Below, one piece after another: positions 1 through 9,780 of a stretch of 64,000 bases of DNA. Every line of letters begins with the position of its first letter. Position 1 is the stretch's first letter. The stretch lies in the NCBI RefSeq assembly GCF_023091745.1, contig NC_068930.1, positions 13,724,262 to 13,788,261 on the forward strand. The letters run 5' to 3'. Made by a program: the position numbers and the translations under genes. The stretch is from Budorcas taxicolor. Its lineage: Eukaryota > Chordata > Mammalia > Artiodactyla > Bovidae. A model generated the notes under the pieces. That model was not told the origin of the DNA. It worked only from the letters and a program-made list of their open reading frames with translations, and did no database searches.

Positions 1-40
1 GAGAAAGTTAATAAATGTCCTTTGAATCCTAGTTTGAGAA

Positions 41-257
41 GTGAAAGTGAAAATATTAGTCGCTCAGTCATGTCTGACTCTTTGCAACTCCGTGGACTGT
101 AGCCTGCCAGGCTCCTCTGTCCATGGGATTCTCTAGGCAAGAATACTAGACAGGGTAGCCATTCCCTTCTCCAGGGGAATCTTCCCAACCCAGGGATAGA
201 ATCTAGGTCTCCTGCACTGCAGACATATTCTTCACCATTTGAGCCACCAGGGAAGCC
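41..257 (-). mobile_element. Bov-tA SINE, near full length
   Basis: Minus-strand copy of the ruminant tRNA-Glu-derived SINE. In plus orientation it runs from the GTGAAAGTGAAA tail through the TCGCTCAGTCATGTCTGACTC block to the terminal GGGAAGCC, which is the reverse complement of the element's 5' GGCTTCCC. The internal promoter half (tRNA-like) is at the high-coordinate end. Many substitutions suggest a fairly old copy. Confidence 0.92.
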
Positions 258-395
258 TAGTTTACTAATCTGTACAATGGGCAGATATAGTTTATTTAAT
301 ATATTCACATCTATGTACTAGGACAGGGATAGTACTGCTTATCTTTGCAACACTGTAGTTACGATATCACAAGTTAGGATGATTTCTAGTGTCTA

Positions 396-594
396 AAAGT
401 GAAAGTGAAAGCTGCTCAGTTGTGTCCAACTCTTTGTGACCCTATGGACTACACAGTCCATGGAATTCTCCAGGCCAGAATACTGGAAGGGGTAGCCTTT
501 GCCTTCTCCAGGGGATCTTTCTAACCCAGGGATCGAATCCAGGTCTCCTGCATTGTAGGCGGATTCTTTATCAACTGAACCACAAAGGAAGCCC
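396..594 (-). mobile_element. Bov-tA SINE
   Basis: Second minus-strand Bov-tA copy, from AAAGTGAAAGTGAAAG to CAAAGGAAGCC. It contains the usual CCATGGAATTCTCCAGGC and AGGTCTCCTGCATTG blocks. It is followed at once by another partial copy in the same orientation. Confidence 0.92.
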
Positions 595-595
595 A

Positions 596-706
596 AAAAT
601 ACTGCAGTGGGTAGGCTATCCCTTCTCCAGCAGGTCTTCCTGACCCAGGAATTGAACTGGGGTCTCCTGCATTGCAGGCAAATTCTTTACCAACTGAGCT
701 ATCCAG
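596..706 (-). mobile_element. Partial Bov-tA SINE (5' half only)
   Basis: Only the tRNA-like half is present, from ACTGCAGTGGGTAGGCTATC to CAACTGAGC. It abuts the preceding SINE with no unique DNA between them. It is either a truncated independent copy or part of an internal duplication of the neighbour. Confidence 0.8.
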
Positions 707-882
707 TGTCTGCATTTTATTAAATCTTCATAGGCAGAGCACAAAAGAATTTGAGGGTCTGAGGATCTTAGGTGTGCCATAGACATTTTTAAAATTCACA
801 CTGGTGTACATCACTCTAAGTAGCTGACAATATCTCACTTACATATAAACTGAGCCACTCATCACAATGCCATTCCTGAAAC

Positions 883-1078
883 CTCAGTTCAGTTCAGTTC
901 ATTTGCTCAGTCGTGTCCAACTCTTTGTGACCCCGTGAATCGCAGCACTCCAGGCCTCCCTGTCCATCACCAACTCCCGGAGTTCACTCAGACTCATGTC
1001 CATTGAGTCAGTGACGCCATCCAGCCATCTCATCCTCTGTCATCCCCTTTTCCTCCTGCCCCCAATCCCTCCCAGCAT
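883..1078 (-). mobile_element. BovB LINE 3' end fragment
   Basis: The (TCAGT)-type BovB 3' terminus TCAGTTCAGTTCAGTTCA is followed by the CGTGTCCAACTCTTTGTGACC block and the CTCATCCTCTGTCATCCCC stretch. About 195 bases of the 3' end remain (5'-truncated, as usual for RTE LINEs). Its 5' side faces a second, plus-strand BovB end. Confidence 0.92.
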
Positions 1079-1130
1079 GCCAACAAATCTCCAGAAAATA
1101 CTGAGGCTGGGGTCTTAATTTTTAGCCATT

Positions 1131-1387
1131 CTGAAACTCCAATACTTTAGCCACCTCATGCGAAGAATTGACTCATTGGAAAAGACTCTGATGCTAGGAG
1201 GGATTGGGGGCAGGAGGAGAAGGGGATGACAGAGGATGAGATGGCTGGATGGCATCACTGACTCAGCGGACACGAGTCTGAGTGAACTGCGGGAGTTGGT
1301 GATGGACAGGGAAGCCTGGCGTGCTGTGATTCATGGGGTCACAAAGAGTTGGACACGACTGAGCGACTGAACTGAACTGAACTGAAC
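1131..1387 (+). mobile_element. BovB LINE 3' end fragment
   Basis: Plus-strand BovB 3' end, from CTCCAATACTTTAGCCACC through GAGATGGCTGGATGGCATC to the ACTGAACTGAACTGAAC terminus. It encodes only the broken C-terminal end of the BovB reverse transcriptase frame. It lies head to head with the copy at 883-1078. Confidence 0.92.
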
Positions 1388-2109
1388 ATTTTTTGCTAAG
1401 AAAGGCATTGCTATTACATATTTAAATGAGATTATTAGCAGCTTGTGTTTTGAAAACAATTTGCAACTATCACTGTATTTTATTTTAAGACAGCTTAATT
1501 TGGTAATCCTTGTTTGACAGATGAGAAAGCCAAAACATAGAACAGGTACCTGCCTCATAATGACAAGCAGATGTTTATTGCTGAAGCTTATTGCCATCAA
1601 GGGAGTATAAGGAATATAAGAAATACTGGGTTGGTTAATTTCAAGAAATTATCATCTGGATGGTCCACCCTTACCTTTGCAATGCACAGGTGCTGGCTGT
1701 CTTAGTGGCTTCAACCATGGGTACAGCATTGAAACACATTTGTCTTCAAATTCTAGACCCCTCTTGTCCACTCACAGGTTTAGTTAACTATAGAACCTAC
1801 AGAACTATCTGTCTCATGCATAAACTTGAGGAGTAAAGATACTAACGGGTAAAATCTGAATGAGCGGTGTAGTCATGCCTGTAACCACCTTTCTGTCACC
1901 CCCCAAATGGTGGGTGCAGATTGCAGACCAAGAATAAAGCAAAACTGGGGGCAAACTGCCCACCACTTCCAGCCTGACCACAAGCTCCCTTGGAGATATA
2001 TGACCCTTCTCTGCAGTCATCCCAACTACCTGCTCACCCTCACTCAGCAACTGGCAAGCTCCAAATTTACATTGGGAAATTTGAAAAAGTATCAGTTCCT
2101 GACCTCATA
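1388..2109. other. Single-copy stretch, nothing recognised
   Basis: About 720 bases of ordinary composition between BovB and a SINE. I see no gene-like frame, no RNA gene and no repeat I can name. Confidence 0.5.
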
Positions 2110-2321
2110 GGCTTCGCAGGTAGTGCTAGGGGTAAAGAACCCGCCTGTCAATGCAGGAGATGTAACAGATGCAGATTCGATCCTGGGTCGGGAAGATCCC
2201 CTGAAGGAGGAAATGGCCACCAACTCCAGTATTCTTGCCAGGAAAATCCCATAGACAGAGGACCCTGGCAGGCTATAGTCCATGAAGTCATACACAGTCG
2301 GACACGACTGAGGCTTAGCAC
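2110..2321 (+). mobile_element. Bov-tA SINE (GTGCTAGGGGTAAAGAACCC subtype)
   Basis: Plus-strand full-length SINE, from GGCTTCGCAGGTAGTGCTAG to GGACACGACTGAGGCTTAGC. The 'AGTGCTAG..GTAAAGAACCCGCCTG' version of the tRNA-like head is shared with copies at 36021 and 47303, so these three belong to one subfamily. Confidence 0.92.
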
Positions 2322-2390
2322 CTGGCCTCAGACCACCAGAGGTTCTGACTTAACTGGACTGGGATGGGGCTTTGATTTGGTAGGTTTTAA

Positions 2391-3290
2391 GAGTATATGG
2401 TCACCCTACTTATTTAACTATATGCAGAGTACATCATGAGAAATGCTGGGATGGAAGAAGCACAGCTGGAATCAAGATTGCTGGGAGAAATATCAATAAC
2501 CTCAGATAAGCAGATGACACCACCCTTATGGCAAAAAGTGAAGAGGAACTAACAAGCCTCTTGATGAACGTGAAAGAGGAGAGTGAAAAAGTTGGCTTAA
2601 AGCTCAACATACAGAAAACGAAGATCATGGCATCTGGTCCCATCACTTCATGGGAAATAGATGGGGAAACAGTGGAAACAGTGTCAGACTATTTTTGGGG
2701 GGCTCCCAAATCACTGCAGATGGTGACCGCAGCCATGAAATTAAAAGACGCTTACTCCTTGGAAGGAAAGTTATGACGAACCTAGATAGCATATTGAAAA
2801 GCAGAGATATTACCTTGGCAACAAAGGTCCATCTAGTCAAGGCTATGGTTTTTTCCAGTGGTCATGTATGGTGAGAGTTGGACTGTGAAGAAAGCTGAGC
2901 ATTGAAGAATTGATGCTTTTGAACTGTGGTGTTGGAGAAGACTCTTGAGAGTCCCTTGGACTGCAAGGAGATCCAACCAGTCCATTCTGAAGGAGATCAG
3001 CCCTGGGATTTCTTTGGAAGGAGTGATGCTAAAGCTGAAACTCCAGTACTTTGGCCACCTCATGTGAAGAGTTGACTCACTGGAAAAGACTCTGATGCTG
3101 GGAGGGATTGGGGGCAGGAGGAGAAGGGGACGACAGAGGATGAGATGGCTGGATGGCATCACTGACTTGATGGACATGAGTTTGAGTGAACTCTGGGAGT
3201 TGGTGATGGACAGGGAGGCCTGGTGTGCTGCGATTCATGGGTTCTCAAAGAGTGGGACATGACTGAGCAACTGAACTGAACCGAACTGAA
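2391..3290 (+). mobile_element. BovB LINE, 0.9 kb 3' portion
   Basis: 5'-truncated BovB that keeps the second half of the reverse transcriptase region and the 3' terminus (ends CTGAACTGAACCGAACTGAA). It begins in the TCACCCTACTTATTTAACT segment just before the catalytic YADD motif. It matches the opposite-strand copy at 8027-9005 over almost its whole length. Confidence 0.93.
2400..3270 (+). pseudogene. BovB reverse transcriptase remnant (dead)
   Basis: Translation follows the BovB RT: MAKSEEELTSLLMNVKEESE, then LKLNIQKTKIMASGPITSW, then SILKSRDITLATKVHLVKAM. At the catalytic YADD box the Tyr codon is TAA (2507-2509), giving stop-A-D-D. Further frameshifts occur near 2690 and 2850. A functional BovB protein carries an APE endonuclease and RT and is about 1,000 residues; this piece lacks the endonuclease and RT fingers. 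It is not expressed as an enzyme. Confidence 0.85.
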
Positions 3291-3701
3291 GAGCATCCCA
3301 GGTGTTTTTAATGTGCAGCTGAGGTTAAGAACTGCAGATCAGGGGCTCCCTGGCTGGGACCGTGGGCTGCCTCACCTTTCCCATGGATTTCAGACGTGAT
3401 CTTTCCTGTTGCTGTCTAGCCTGCTCTGTCCGATTCTCAGTTCACAACTCCTGCCCCGTTCCGCACTTTCTGGTATTTGTGTCATCCTCATTCACTGGTA
3501 ATTTTCCAGCTTCCGGCTAAATGCCTGTTCCACCTCGCAGGTGTCTGAGTCAGACCCAGCTTTGCCTCGGCCTCTCTTGCTGCCTGGGTTCTGAGTCTGT
3601 TCCTGACAACCACTGTCCAAAGCTTAGCACAGCCTCCAAGACTTTGATCCTTAGGGATGCTTCCCTGAGGCTCCTCCCAGCCAGGGGCGCCCTCAGGACC
3701 G
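3291..3701. other. Single-copy stretch
   Basis: GC-richer than its surroundings (for example around 3330-3680), with several CTG/CAG-type words but no recognisable repeat. The open frames here are short and unsupported. Confidence 0.4.
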
Positions 3702-3830
3702 ATTTTCCCAGCAAAAATACCGGAGTGGGTTGCCATTTCCTCCTCCAGGGGATTTTCCTGAGCCAGGGATCAACCCTGCATCTCCTGCACTGCAGGCAGT
3801 TTCTTTACCTGCTGAGCCACTGGGGAAGGC
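3702..3830 (-). mobile_element. Partial Bov-tA SINE
   Basis: Minus-strand tRNA-like half, from TTTTCCCAGCAAAAATACC to GGGGAAGGC. The 3' tail half is missing. Its end abuts single-copy sequence just upstream of a G-rich tract. Confidence 0.85.
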
Positions 3831-3871
3831 ATACTGATACTGTTTAATATTCTCTGATGTTCCTTTGCCCT

Positions 3872-3983
3872 GAGAGAGAGAGGGAGGGAGTGTGGTTGTG
3901 GGGGTGGTGTTGGGGTGAGGGAGTGAAGGGTGTGGGAGGGGGGAGGGGGTGGAGGGGTTGGAGGAAGGAGGTGGGAAGGAGAG
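3872..3983 (+). repeat. Purine/G-rich low-complexity tract with G4 potential
   Basis: It begins as (GA)n and becomes G-rich. Between 3900 and 3957 there are at least eight runs of three or more G, including GGGGG, GGGG, GGGGGG and GGGGG, separated by 1-7 bases. The complementary strand gives spurious proline-rich open frames. Confidence 0.85.
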
Positions 3984-5279
3984 CAAAATTCCAGGACATA
4001 TTTCCCCAGTGAGTTCCCCATTGTTATTAAACACAAATAGTTAAAGTTGATAAACTTTACGTTGTCTAGTACATTTTTCATATTCTATTAAGCCTAGTGT
4101 ATTTTTAGCTTTGTATTTAAACATTTAACATTTATTACTAAAAGTATAATATAAACCATTTAATATAATTTAACTACAGTGCCTATATTTTTTGAGGAAA
4201 TTCAAAGGGAAAACTATTAGCTACACAAAACTCCAAGCTTTGACCTTGTATTCATTGAAATTTGGGTCTGTAACTCATAAAATTGTTTGAAAGAAGTATT
4301 GATACCTGGTATAAATAAGAGAAAGAATGGGGAAAGCAGTCACTTTTCACACCTACAAAAATGGAATATGTTATATCTTCTGTCAAAGTATTCATCCTAT
4401 TCAAAATTACTTGAGAAGAAAAGCTGGAGTTAATTTTCATTTATTTATATAAAGCTACAAGTTAATAGTGACTACCCCTTGTCTTCCCCTTCCACTCGTT
4501 CAGCATTTCCTAAATGGAGTTAACTGGGAATAAGAAACAAGGCATGGAGGGAGTGACTCATTGAATCAGATTACACTCACCTGTTTTATCATTTTATGGG
4601 AAATAGTAAATGGATAGATGCCTATTTATTATTTTATCTCAGTTTGCAATGTCATGAATGAATCTTACTATGCAATGACTGACATTTACTCAAAATTTCT
4701 GAGGTAACATTTCATTTACATAATTTCAAGATAAATCATCTAAATATAGTAGCCTGCCCTGTTTCCTATCAAAAATTGATCAGAATATGAAAATATTAAT
4801 TGATTGCTTCCAGTTGATGCATCATCTTGTACTTAATCATTTATCTATGATTTAACATTGAACTCATTTTTTTTCATTCTATTTTTCTTTTCTATGCTGA
4901 TATCAATAACATGGCAGTGAATGACTCTGTATTTGTTATTTCAAAATAAATATTTTGAATTTATTCTTTTGTATAGATTTTACACAGGTCAAATATCATT
5001 AAACTTCTTGGTCTAATTGATAAGCCTATCAAATTCATCCAGTTCTCTAAGCTTCCTAAGGGGATGAGAGCCATTTAAAAACAGGCCCATGTGTTGGTAA
5101 AGAGTGCTCAGATTGAGAAAGGAGAAGAGGGTAGAGTATTTCGGCCCCTGGTTTATGGTGGGTTGGTCCGATTTCAAACACTGTTATTAAATCCAGCCAT
5201 CATTACTGTTTCTATGGTGTTGACAACTTGATGCGAAGTTGCATGAGAATTCTTTACAATATAGAGTTTGTGTGGTATG
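3984..5279. other. AT-rich single-copy stretch
   Basis: About 1.3 kb of AT-rich DNA with no SINE, LINE or LTR that I can recognise and no credible coding frame. It may hide very old, unrecognisable repeats. Confidence 0.5.
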
Positions 5280-5492
5280 TGTGTGCTCAGTTGTGTCCAA
5301 CTCTTTGCTACCCCATAGACTGTAGGCCACCAGAAAATTCCTCTGTCCATGGAATTTTCCAGGCAAGAATACTGGAGTTGGTTGCCATTTCCTACTCCAG
5401 GGGATCTTCCTGACCCAGAGATCAAACCCATGTTTCTTTCATCTCCTGCACTGGCAAGCGGATTCTTGCCAACGGAGCCCCCTGGGAAGCCC
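5280..5492 (-). mobile_element. Bov-tA SINE
   Basis: Minus-strand copy containing CTCAGTTGTGTCCAACTC, CCATGGAATTTTCCAGGC and a CCCCTGGGAAGCC end. It has a short insertion (CATGTTTCTTTCATCTCC) in the tRNA-like half, the same region where the copy at 15660 carries an extra CTCCTGCACCTCC. Confidence 0.9.
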
Positions 5493-6639
5493 CATGTACA
5501 GAGAGTACACAGTGTGAGCTATTACGGGGATTCATAAATTGGGAAGGGGAAATATGTGATACAACTGTCTTTCTTGTTTGGGGACATCTGCTCTTTGACC
5601 TCTTCCAGCTGGTCACTGTGCCCCGTGGCTGTCGGGCGAGGTTGGGTAACTAAAGGAAGAGCTTTGCCACAGGTGTTCTTTTACAGGTGTTGCTATGGCC
5701 TCTTGAGGACTTTCTGTTTTTCCAGTTAGATATCTATCAGACTTTGTGGCTCATGTTCCTCACTGGTTATTCTCTCGGCTGTGATCAGCAGACTCAGATA
5801 CCAGGTGGAACTTTCCACGTGGTACTGTGGTACAGCTTCTTCATGTGTGTCTGTGCTTCAAAAGGATGGTAAATGCTTTACCAGCAATCATTTCATTGGC
5901 TCCGAAAGGAGGTTTGATCTCGGTTCTAGTAACCAGTTAGAATCTATCCCTCTTCAAAATTTACATTGTTTAATTCATAACTAAAGCATAATTATTCTTT
6001 TGTTATGAAACTATTCCATGTTTTAGTGGCCATGATGAACTTCTTTGTGTTCATTGATTTCTTTTTTTCTTCTCGCTCTCTCCTTCTCTCTCTCTTTTTT
6101 TTTTTTTTTTGTTCTCATCACATTTACTTCCTTTGTTGACTCCATTTGCAAAGGTTGTTCCTCTGTTACTTCCATTGGGAGAGCTTCCACATAGGTGATT
6201 TTAGGCATGCGGTACTACAGCAGAATTTAGTCCCTGAGTTTGACTGAAGTAGCCAAAACTTGTTATGTTGCTGTTGTTGTTTCTGCAAATTCTATCCCCT
6301 CTTTTCAAAATAAAGGATACAGTCACTTAAACTTTTCCAGCCAGGCTCCTCATCTCCACAATGACATTCTTCATGCCTGGGGTGGGGGGTAGAGGGCTCT
6401 TTATTTTCCCTCTCCACAGAGCATGGTCCCAGCTGTGTGGCTCCCTTCATGAATATGCATGAAATCAGATATGACATTGCCCTGCTCCCATTAATAATCT
6501 TGTCATCTGACTTGTGCTCCAGAAAGCTCCAGCCCTGGGCTTCTCAGAGCAAATGTAGCCTGAAGAAAAACAAGACAAAACAAAACAAAAAGACTCTATC
6601 TTTTTGTTTATCTTTTTTTTTTTAAATTTGATTTGTATT
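5493..6639. other. Single-copy stretch with pyrimidine tract
   Basis: No interspersed repeat recognised. At 6056-6112 there is a T/C-rich run ending in about 18 consecutive T, and at 6610-6624 a further T run. Open frames are short and show no family signature. Confidence 0.5.
6056..6112. repeat. (CT)n / poly-T low-complexity tract
   Basis: CTTTTTTTCTTCTCGCTCTC is followed by TCTCTC units and a run of about 18 T. It is simple-sequence DNA and likely length-polymorphic. Confidence 0.85.
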
Positions 6640-7360
6640 CAGTATTCCAACGTTTGGGCAAGGGCTTGTGAGAGGAACAGAGGAGGCAGGAAGGGCGAGA
6701 AGGAGAGGGCTCGGAGGAGAAGTCGGCCCCCGTGTGAATGGCGTGGCTTGTTGGGAGTCGAACGCGGTGGGTGTAATGGCATGCGAAGTGACCTTGAATA
6801 TAGGCACTGTGGGTAGCCCCAGCTTTTTTGTAAAAGAACCATTTGCAGTGGAGGTTTGGGTTTCAGGCCTCCCAGTCATCAATCATCTCAGCCCATTCTT
6901 CTCTTTGACAGCTCAGTACAAGGCCTGACATTTGACACCCAAGACCCCAGGACTTACACACAGACACAAGCTGAGGCCCTAAGGGAGGGGAGGAGGGGAA
7001 GAGAGAGAGAGAAAAAGCTTATTTTATTTTTTAAGCAGCAAACAAATTCTGTCACAGTAATTCTGCAGAAGAGCATCACGTTGAGTTTTGCTACTGCTTT
7101 GTGATTTTTCATGCTGCCCAGGGTTCTTAAAATAGCTTTGTGTGAACAGTTTGGGGTAAATATCTCAGCCTGGCGGGCCACTTGCCATTTGGCCAGATTG
7201 AATCCAACCTCAGCATTAAAGGATGGATTGGTGGACAAGGGGGTTATCACTTTCTGGACAATGGTCCATGACATTGTGACCTGAGTGCCATTACATCATA
7301 CTGTCACTTCGGGAAGAAGGCCACCCTCAGGGTACTTTCCCTTCGGAACATTGGAAAAAT
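6640..7360. promoter_or_regulatory. Candidate conserved non-coding region with CpG cluster
   Basis: About 720 bases free of recognisable repeats, unlike most of the window. Nine CpG dinucleotides fall within 6696-6785, in purine-rich DNA. Downstream lie a TTTGACAGCTCAG word near 6904-6916 (TGACAG, a MEIS/TGIF-type core) and long balanced-composition DNA. I infer a possible enhancer or weak CpG-bearing element; no promoter or exon can be shown. Confidence 0.25.
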
Positions 7361-8026
7361 AAAAAAGAAGGATAATAACTCAGGCTCAGATATGAGCTCA
7401 CTGAAGTCTGGGGTCAACTAATGCAAGTGTTTCAGGGATCAAATAATGGTAATTGGTGTTAAGAATTAGGTAATTTATGGTTCTAACTTTGAAAGAGTCT
7501 AAAAGGTTTATAACATGCAAGTCCCAGGATTTCATGGGTGAAAGTCCAGGTGGCTGTGCTTCTAATCCCTGTTCATTGACAGCCAGTTAAGCTGAGTGCC
7601 AAGCCCTGAGCATGTGAGGCCAAGGGTATGCCATTAAATTCTTACCCAAGTCTGAGATCTGACAGATGAATCTTTCAATGACTTTTGACAATGACTATAT
7701 GCCCAGCACTGTACTGGGCATAGAAAATGCAAATACTTTAAGAGATGATCCCAGCCCACACAAACACTACTAGACTATTTGGAGAGATAAAGCATATGTT
7801 GATAAGGTAGTGCATAGCAGGATAGTAAAAACAAATGTATTCTGATAAATCAGTGAGACTGTCTCCAGGATTACTTAGCACATCTTTCATTCTGGAAACA
7901 TCAGCATCTCACACACAGACTTGAGGAAAAAAAACCATGGTTCCTCTCAGTGTAAATGTAGAAAAATGTTTTGGGGATTGCTTAGGAAATATTGAAAGCT
8001 TCCTAACAATTATTAGCAGGATAGGT
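7361..8026. other. Mostly single-copy; possible ancient repeat at about 7680-7860
   Basis: Around 7690-7860 the words TATGCCCAGCACTGTACTGGG and GGAGAGATAAAGCATATGTTG resemble a widely dispersed old mammalian repeat (the 'tgtgccaggcactgtgct' type) that recurs near 32119, 56970 and 61350. I cannot assign the family. The rest is unremarkable. Confidence 0.4.
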
Positions 8027-9005
8027 TTCAGTTCAGTTCAGTCGCTCAGTTGTGTCCGACTCTTTGCGACCCCATGAATCGCAGCACACCAGGCCTCCCA
8101 GTCCATCACCATCTCCCGGAGTTCACTCAGACTCGCGTCCATCGAGTCCGTGATGCCACCCAGCCATCTCATTCTCTGTCGTCCCCTTCTCCTCCTGCCC
8201 CCAATCCCTCCCAGCATCAGAGTCTTTTCCAATGAGTCAACTTTTCGCATGAGGTGGCCAAAGGACTGGAGCTTCAGCTTTAGCATCATTCCTTCCAAAG
8301 AACACCCAAGGCTGATCTCCTTTAGAATGGACTGGTTGGATCTCCTTGCAGTCCAAGGGACTCTCAAGAGTCTTCTCCAACACTACAGTTCAAAAGCATC
8401 AATTTTTCAGCGCTCAGCCTTCTTCACAGTCCAACTCTCACATCCCTACATGACTACTGGAAAAACCATAGCCTTGACTAGACGGACCTTAGTCGGCAAA
8501 GTAATGTCTCTGCTTTTGAATATGCTATCTAGGTTGGTTATAACTTTTCGTCCAAGGAGTAAGCGTCTTTTAATTTCATGGCTGCAGTCACCATCTGCAG
8601 TGATTTGGGAGCTCCCCAGAATAAAGTCTGATACTGTTTCCACTGTTTCCCCATCTATTTCCCATGAAGTGATGGGACCGGATGCCATGATCTTCGTTTT
8701 CCGAATGTTGAGCTTTAAGCCAACTTTTTCACTCTCCTGTTTCACTTTCATCAAGAGGCTTTTTAGTTCCTCTTTACTTTCTGCCGTAAGAGTGGTGTCA
8801 CCTGCATATCTGAGGTTAATGATATTTCTCCCGGCAATCTTGATTCCAGCTTGTGTTTCTTCCAGTCCAGCGTTTCTCATGATGTACTCTGCATAGAAGT
8901 TAAATAAGCGGGGTGACAATATACAGCCTTGACGTACTCCTTTTCCTATTTGGAACCAGTCTGTTGTTCCATGTCCAGTTTTAAGTGTTGCTTCCTGACC
9001 TGTTT
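8027..9005 (-). mobile_element. BovB LINE, about 1 kb 3' portion, best preserved copy
   Basis: Minus-strand BovB. The 3' terminus (TTTCAGTTCAGTTCAGTCGC) is at the low-coordinate end. The 5' break is at TTGCTTCCTGACCTGTT near 9003, in the RT region. It is the longest BovB in the window and close to consensus, so it is probably one of the younger copies. Confidence 0.95.
8446..8919 (-). pseudogene. BovB reverse transcriptase fragment, YADD changed to YAGD
   Basis: An open 157-codon frame carries the second half of the RT palm and the following domain: FNFYAEYIMRNAGLEETQAG, then LRYAGDTTLTAESKEELKS, then LNIRKTKIMASGPITSWEI. The catalytic box at residues 38-41 reads YAGD: codon 8800-8802 on this strand is GGT where the family has GAT, removing an essential metal-binding Asp. 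The frame ends at a TAG (8446-8448) where the family reads Tyr. It lacks an endonuclease and the RT fingers, so it cannot be active. Transcription would depend on a host promoter. Confidence 0.9.
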
Positions 9006-9667
9006 AGGGGTCAATATTCGGTATGAGCAGAGACTATATAGTAACAGCGGTGAATGGTATGGCTGAAGTAGGAGTGGTTTTTCTCTTTATCTTTAATAAC
9101 TTTCCCAATAATCAATAATGGATATGAATAAATTATTAATAAATAAATGTTACGAATATTGAAAACAATAGGGCTATTCAGTTGGTCCCTGGAATCATAT
9201 ATCAGTTTCATTTCATTCTATGGATTTTCTCTCAGTGTGGAAAGTCTGTCAACATCCTCCTTTCATTCCCCTCCTGGAAATAGTTAATAATGTTCATGCT
9301 TCTGCAAGAGCAAAGGTGAATCAGCCTCTGAACCTGAGTGAAGCTCTTTAGAGTAGATGGGGGCTCCTCTTCTCTATTTCCACAATGCCCTGTGCACTTG
9401 AATAACACTAACAAGTTGTATTAATTTGGGAGTGACTTTTCGACCTTGCTCATTCACCTGGGAGCTTCTTGAGGACCAGACCCTGCCTTTGTCAGGCAAT
9501 TTACACATGTTTATTCCTGCAGAGTGTAGGTCCTTACCAAAAGAGGCATTCGATGACCTACTGAAGACTTAACAAGTATGTGAATAAAAATCTGCTTCGA
9601 TATCTCCTTAGACAAGCTTTATCACTATAGTTTTAGGGCACTGATTTGTCCACCTGTAAGCAGGCAC
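9006..9667. other. Single-copy DNA with weak L2-like trace
   Basis: Near 9450-9590 the order GGGAGCTTCTTGAGGACCAG, then TTTATTCCTGCAGAGTGTAG, then TATGTGAATAAA resembles the reverse complement of a LINE2 3' end. The match is weak. Nothing else is recognised. Confidence 0.35.
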
Positions 9668-9780
9668 CCTGGGGGAGGAAATGGCAACCCACTCCAGTAT
9701 TCTTACCTGAGAAATCCCATGGACAGAGAAGCCTGGTGGGCTACAGTCCGTGGGGTTGCAACTAAATCAACACCACCACC
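9668..9780 (+). mobile_element. Truncated Bov-tA SINE (CACCACCACC tail)
   Basis: 5'-truncated plus-strand copy from CCTGGGGGAGGAAATGGCAA, ending in AACTAAATCAACACCACCACC. The usual AAGAGTCGGACACGACT block before the tail is deleted. Confidence 0.85.

Noticed and set aside
2110..2321. tRNA-Glu-like gene inside Bov-tA copies
   Set aside because: The tRNA-like heads are SINE promoters. They lack a foldable acceptor stem and anticodon arm of a real tRNA.
3693..4081. Proline-rich minus-strand frames
   Set aside because: They are translations of the complement of the G-rich tract at 3872-3983 plus a partial SINE.
8150..8896. A 248-codon plus-strand open frame, the longest in the window
   Set aside because: It is the antisense of the BovB RT segment at 8446-8919 and of the BovB 3' end. 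Similar antisense frames recur over other BovB copies (2833-3177, 38728-39012), so it is a by-product of BovB composition.
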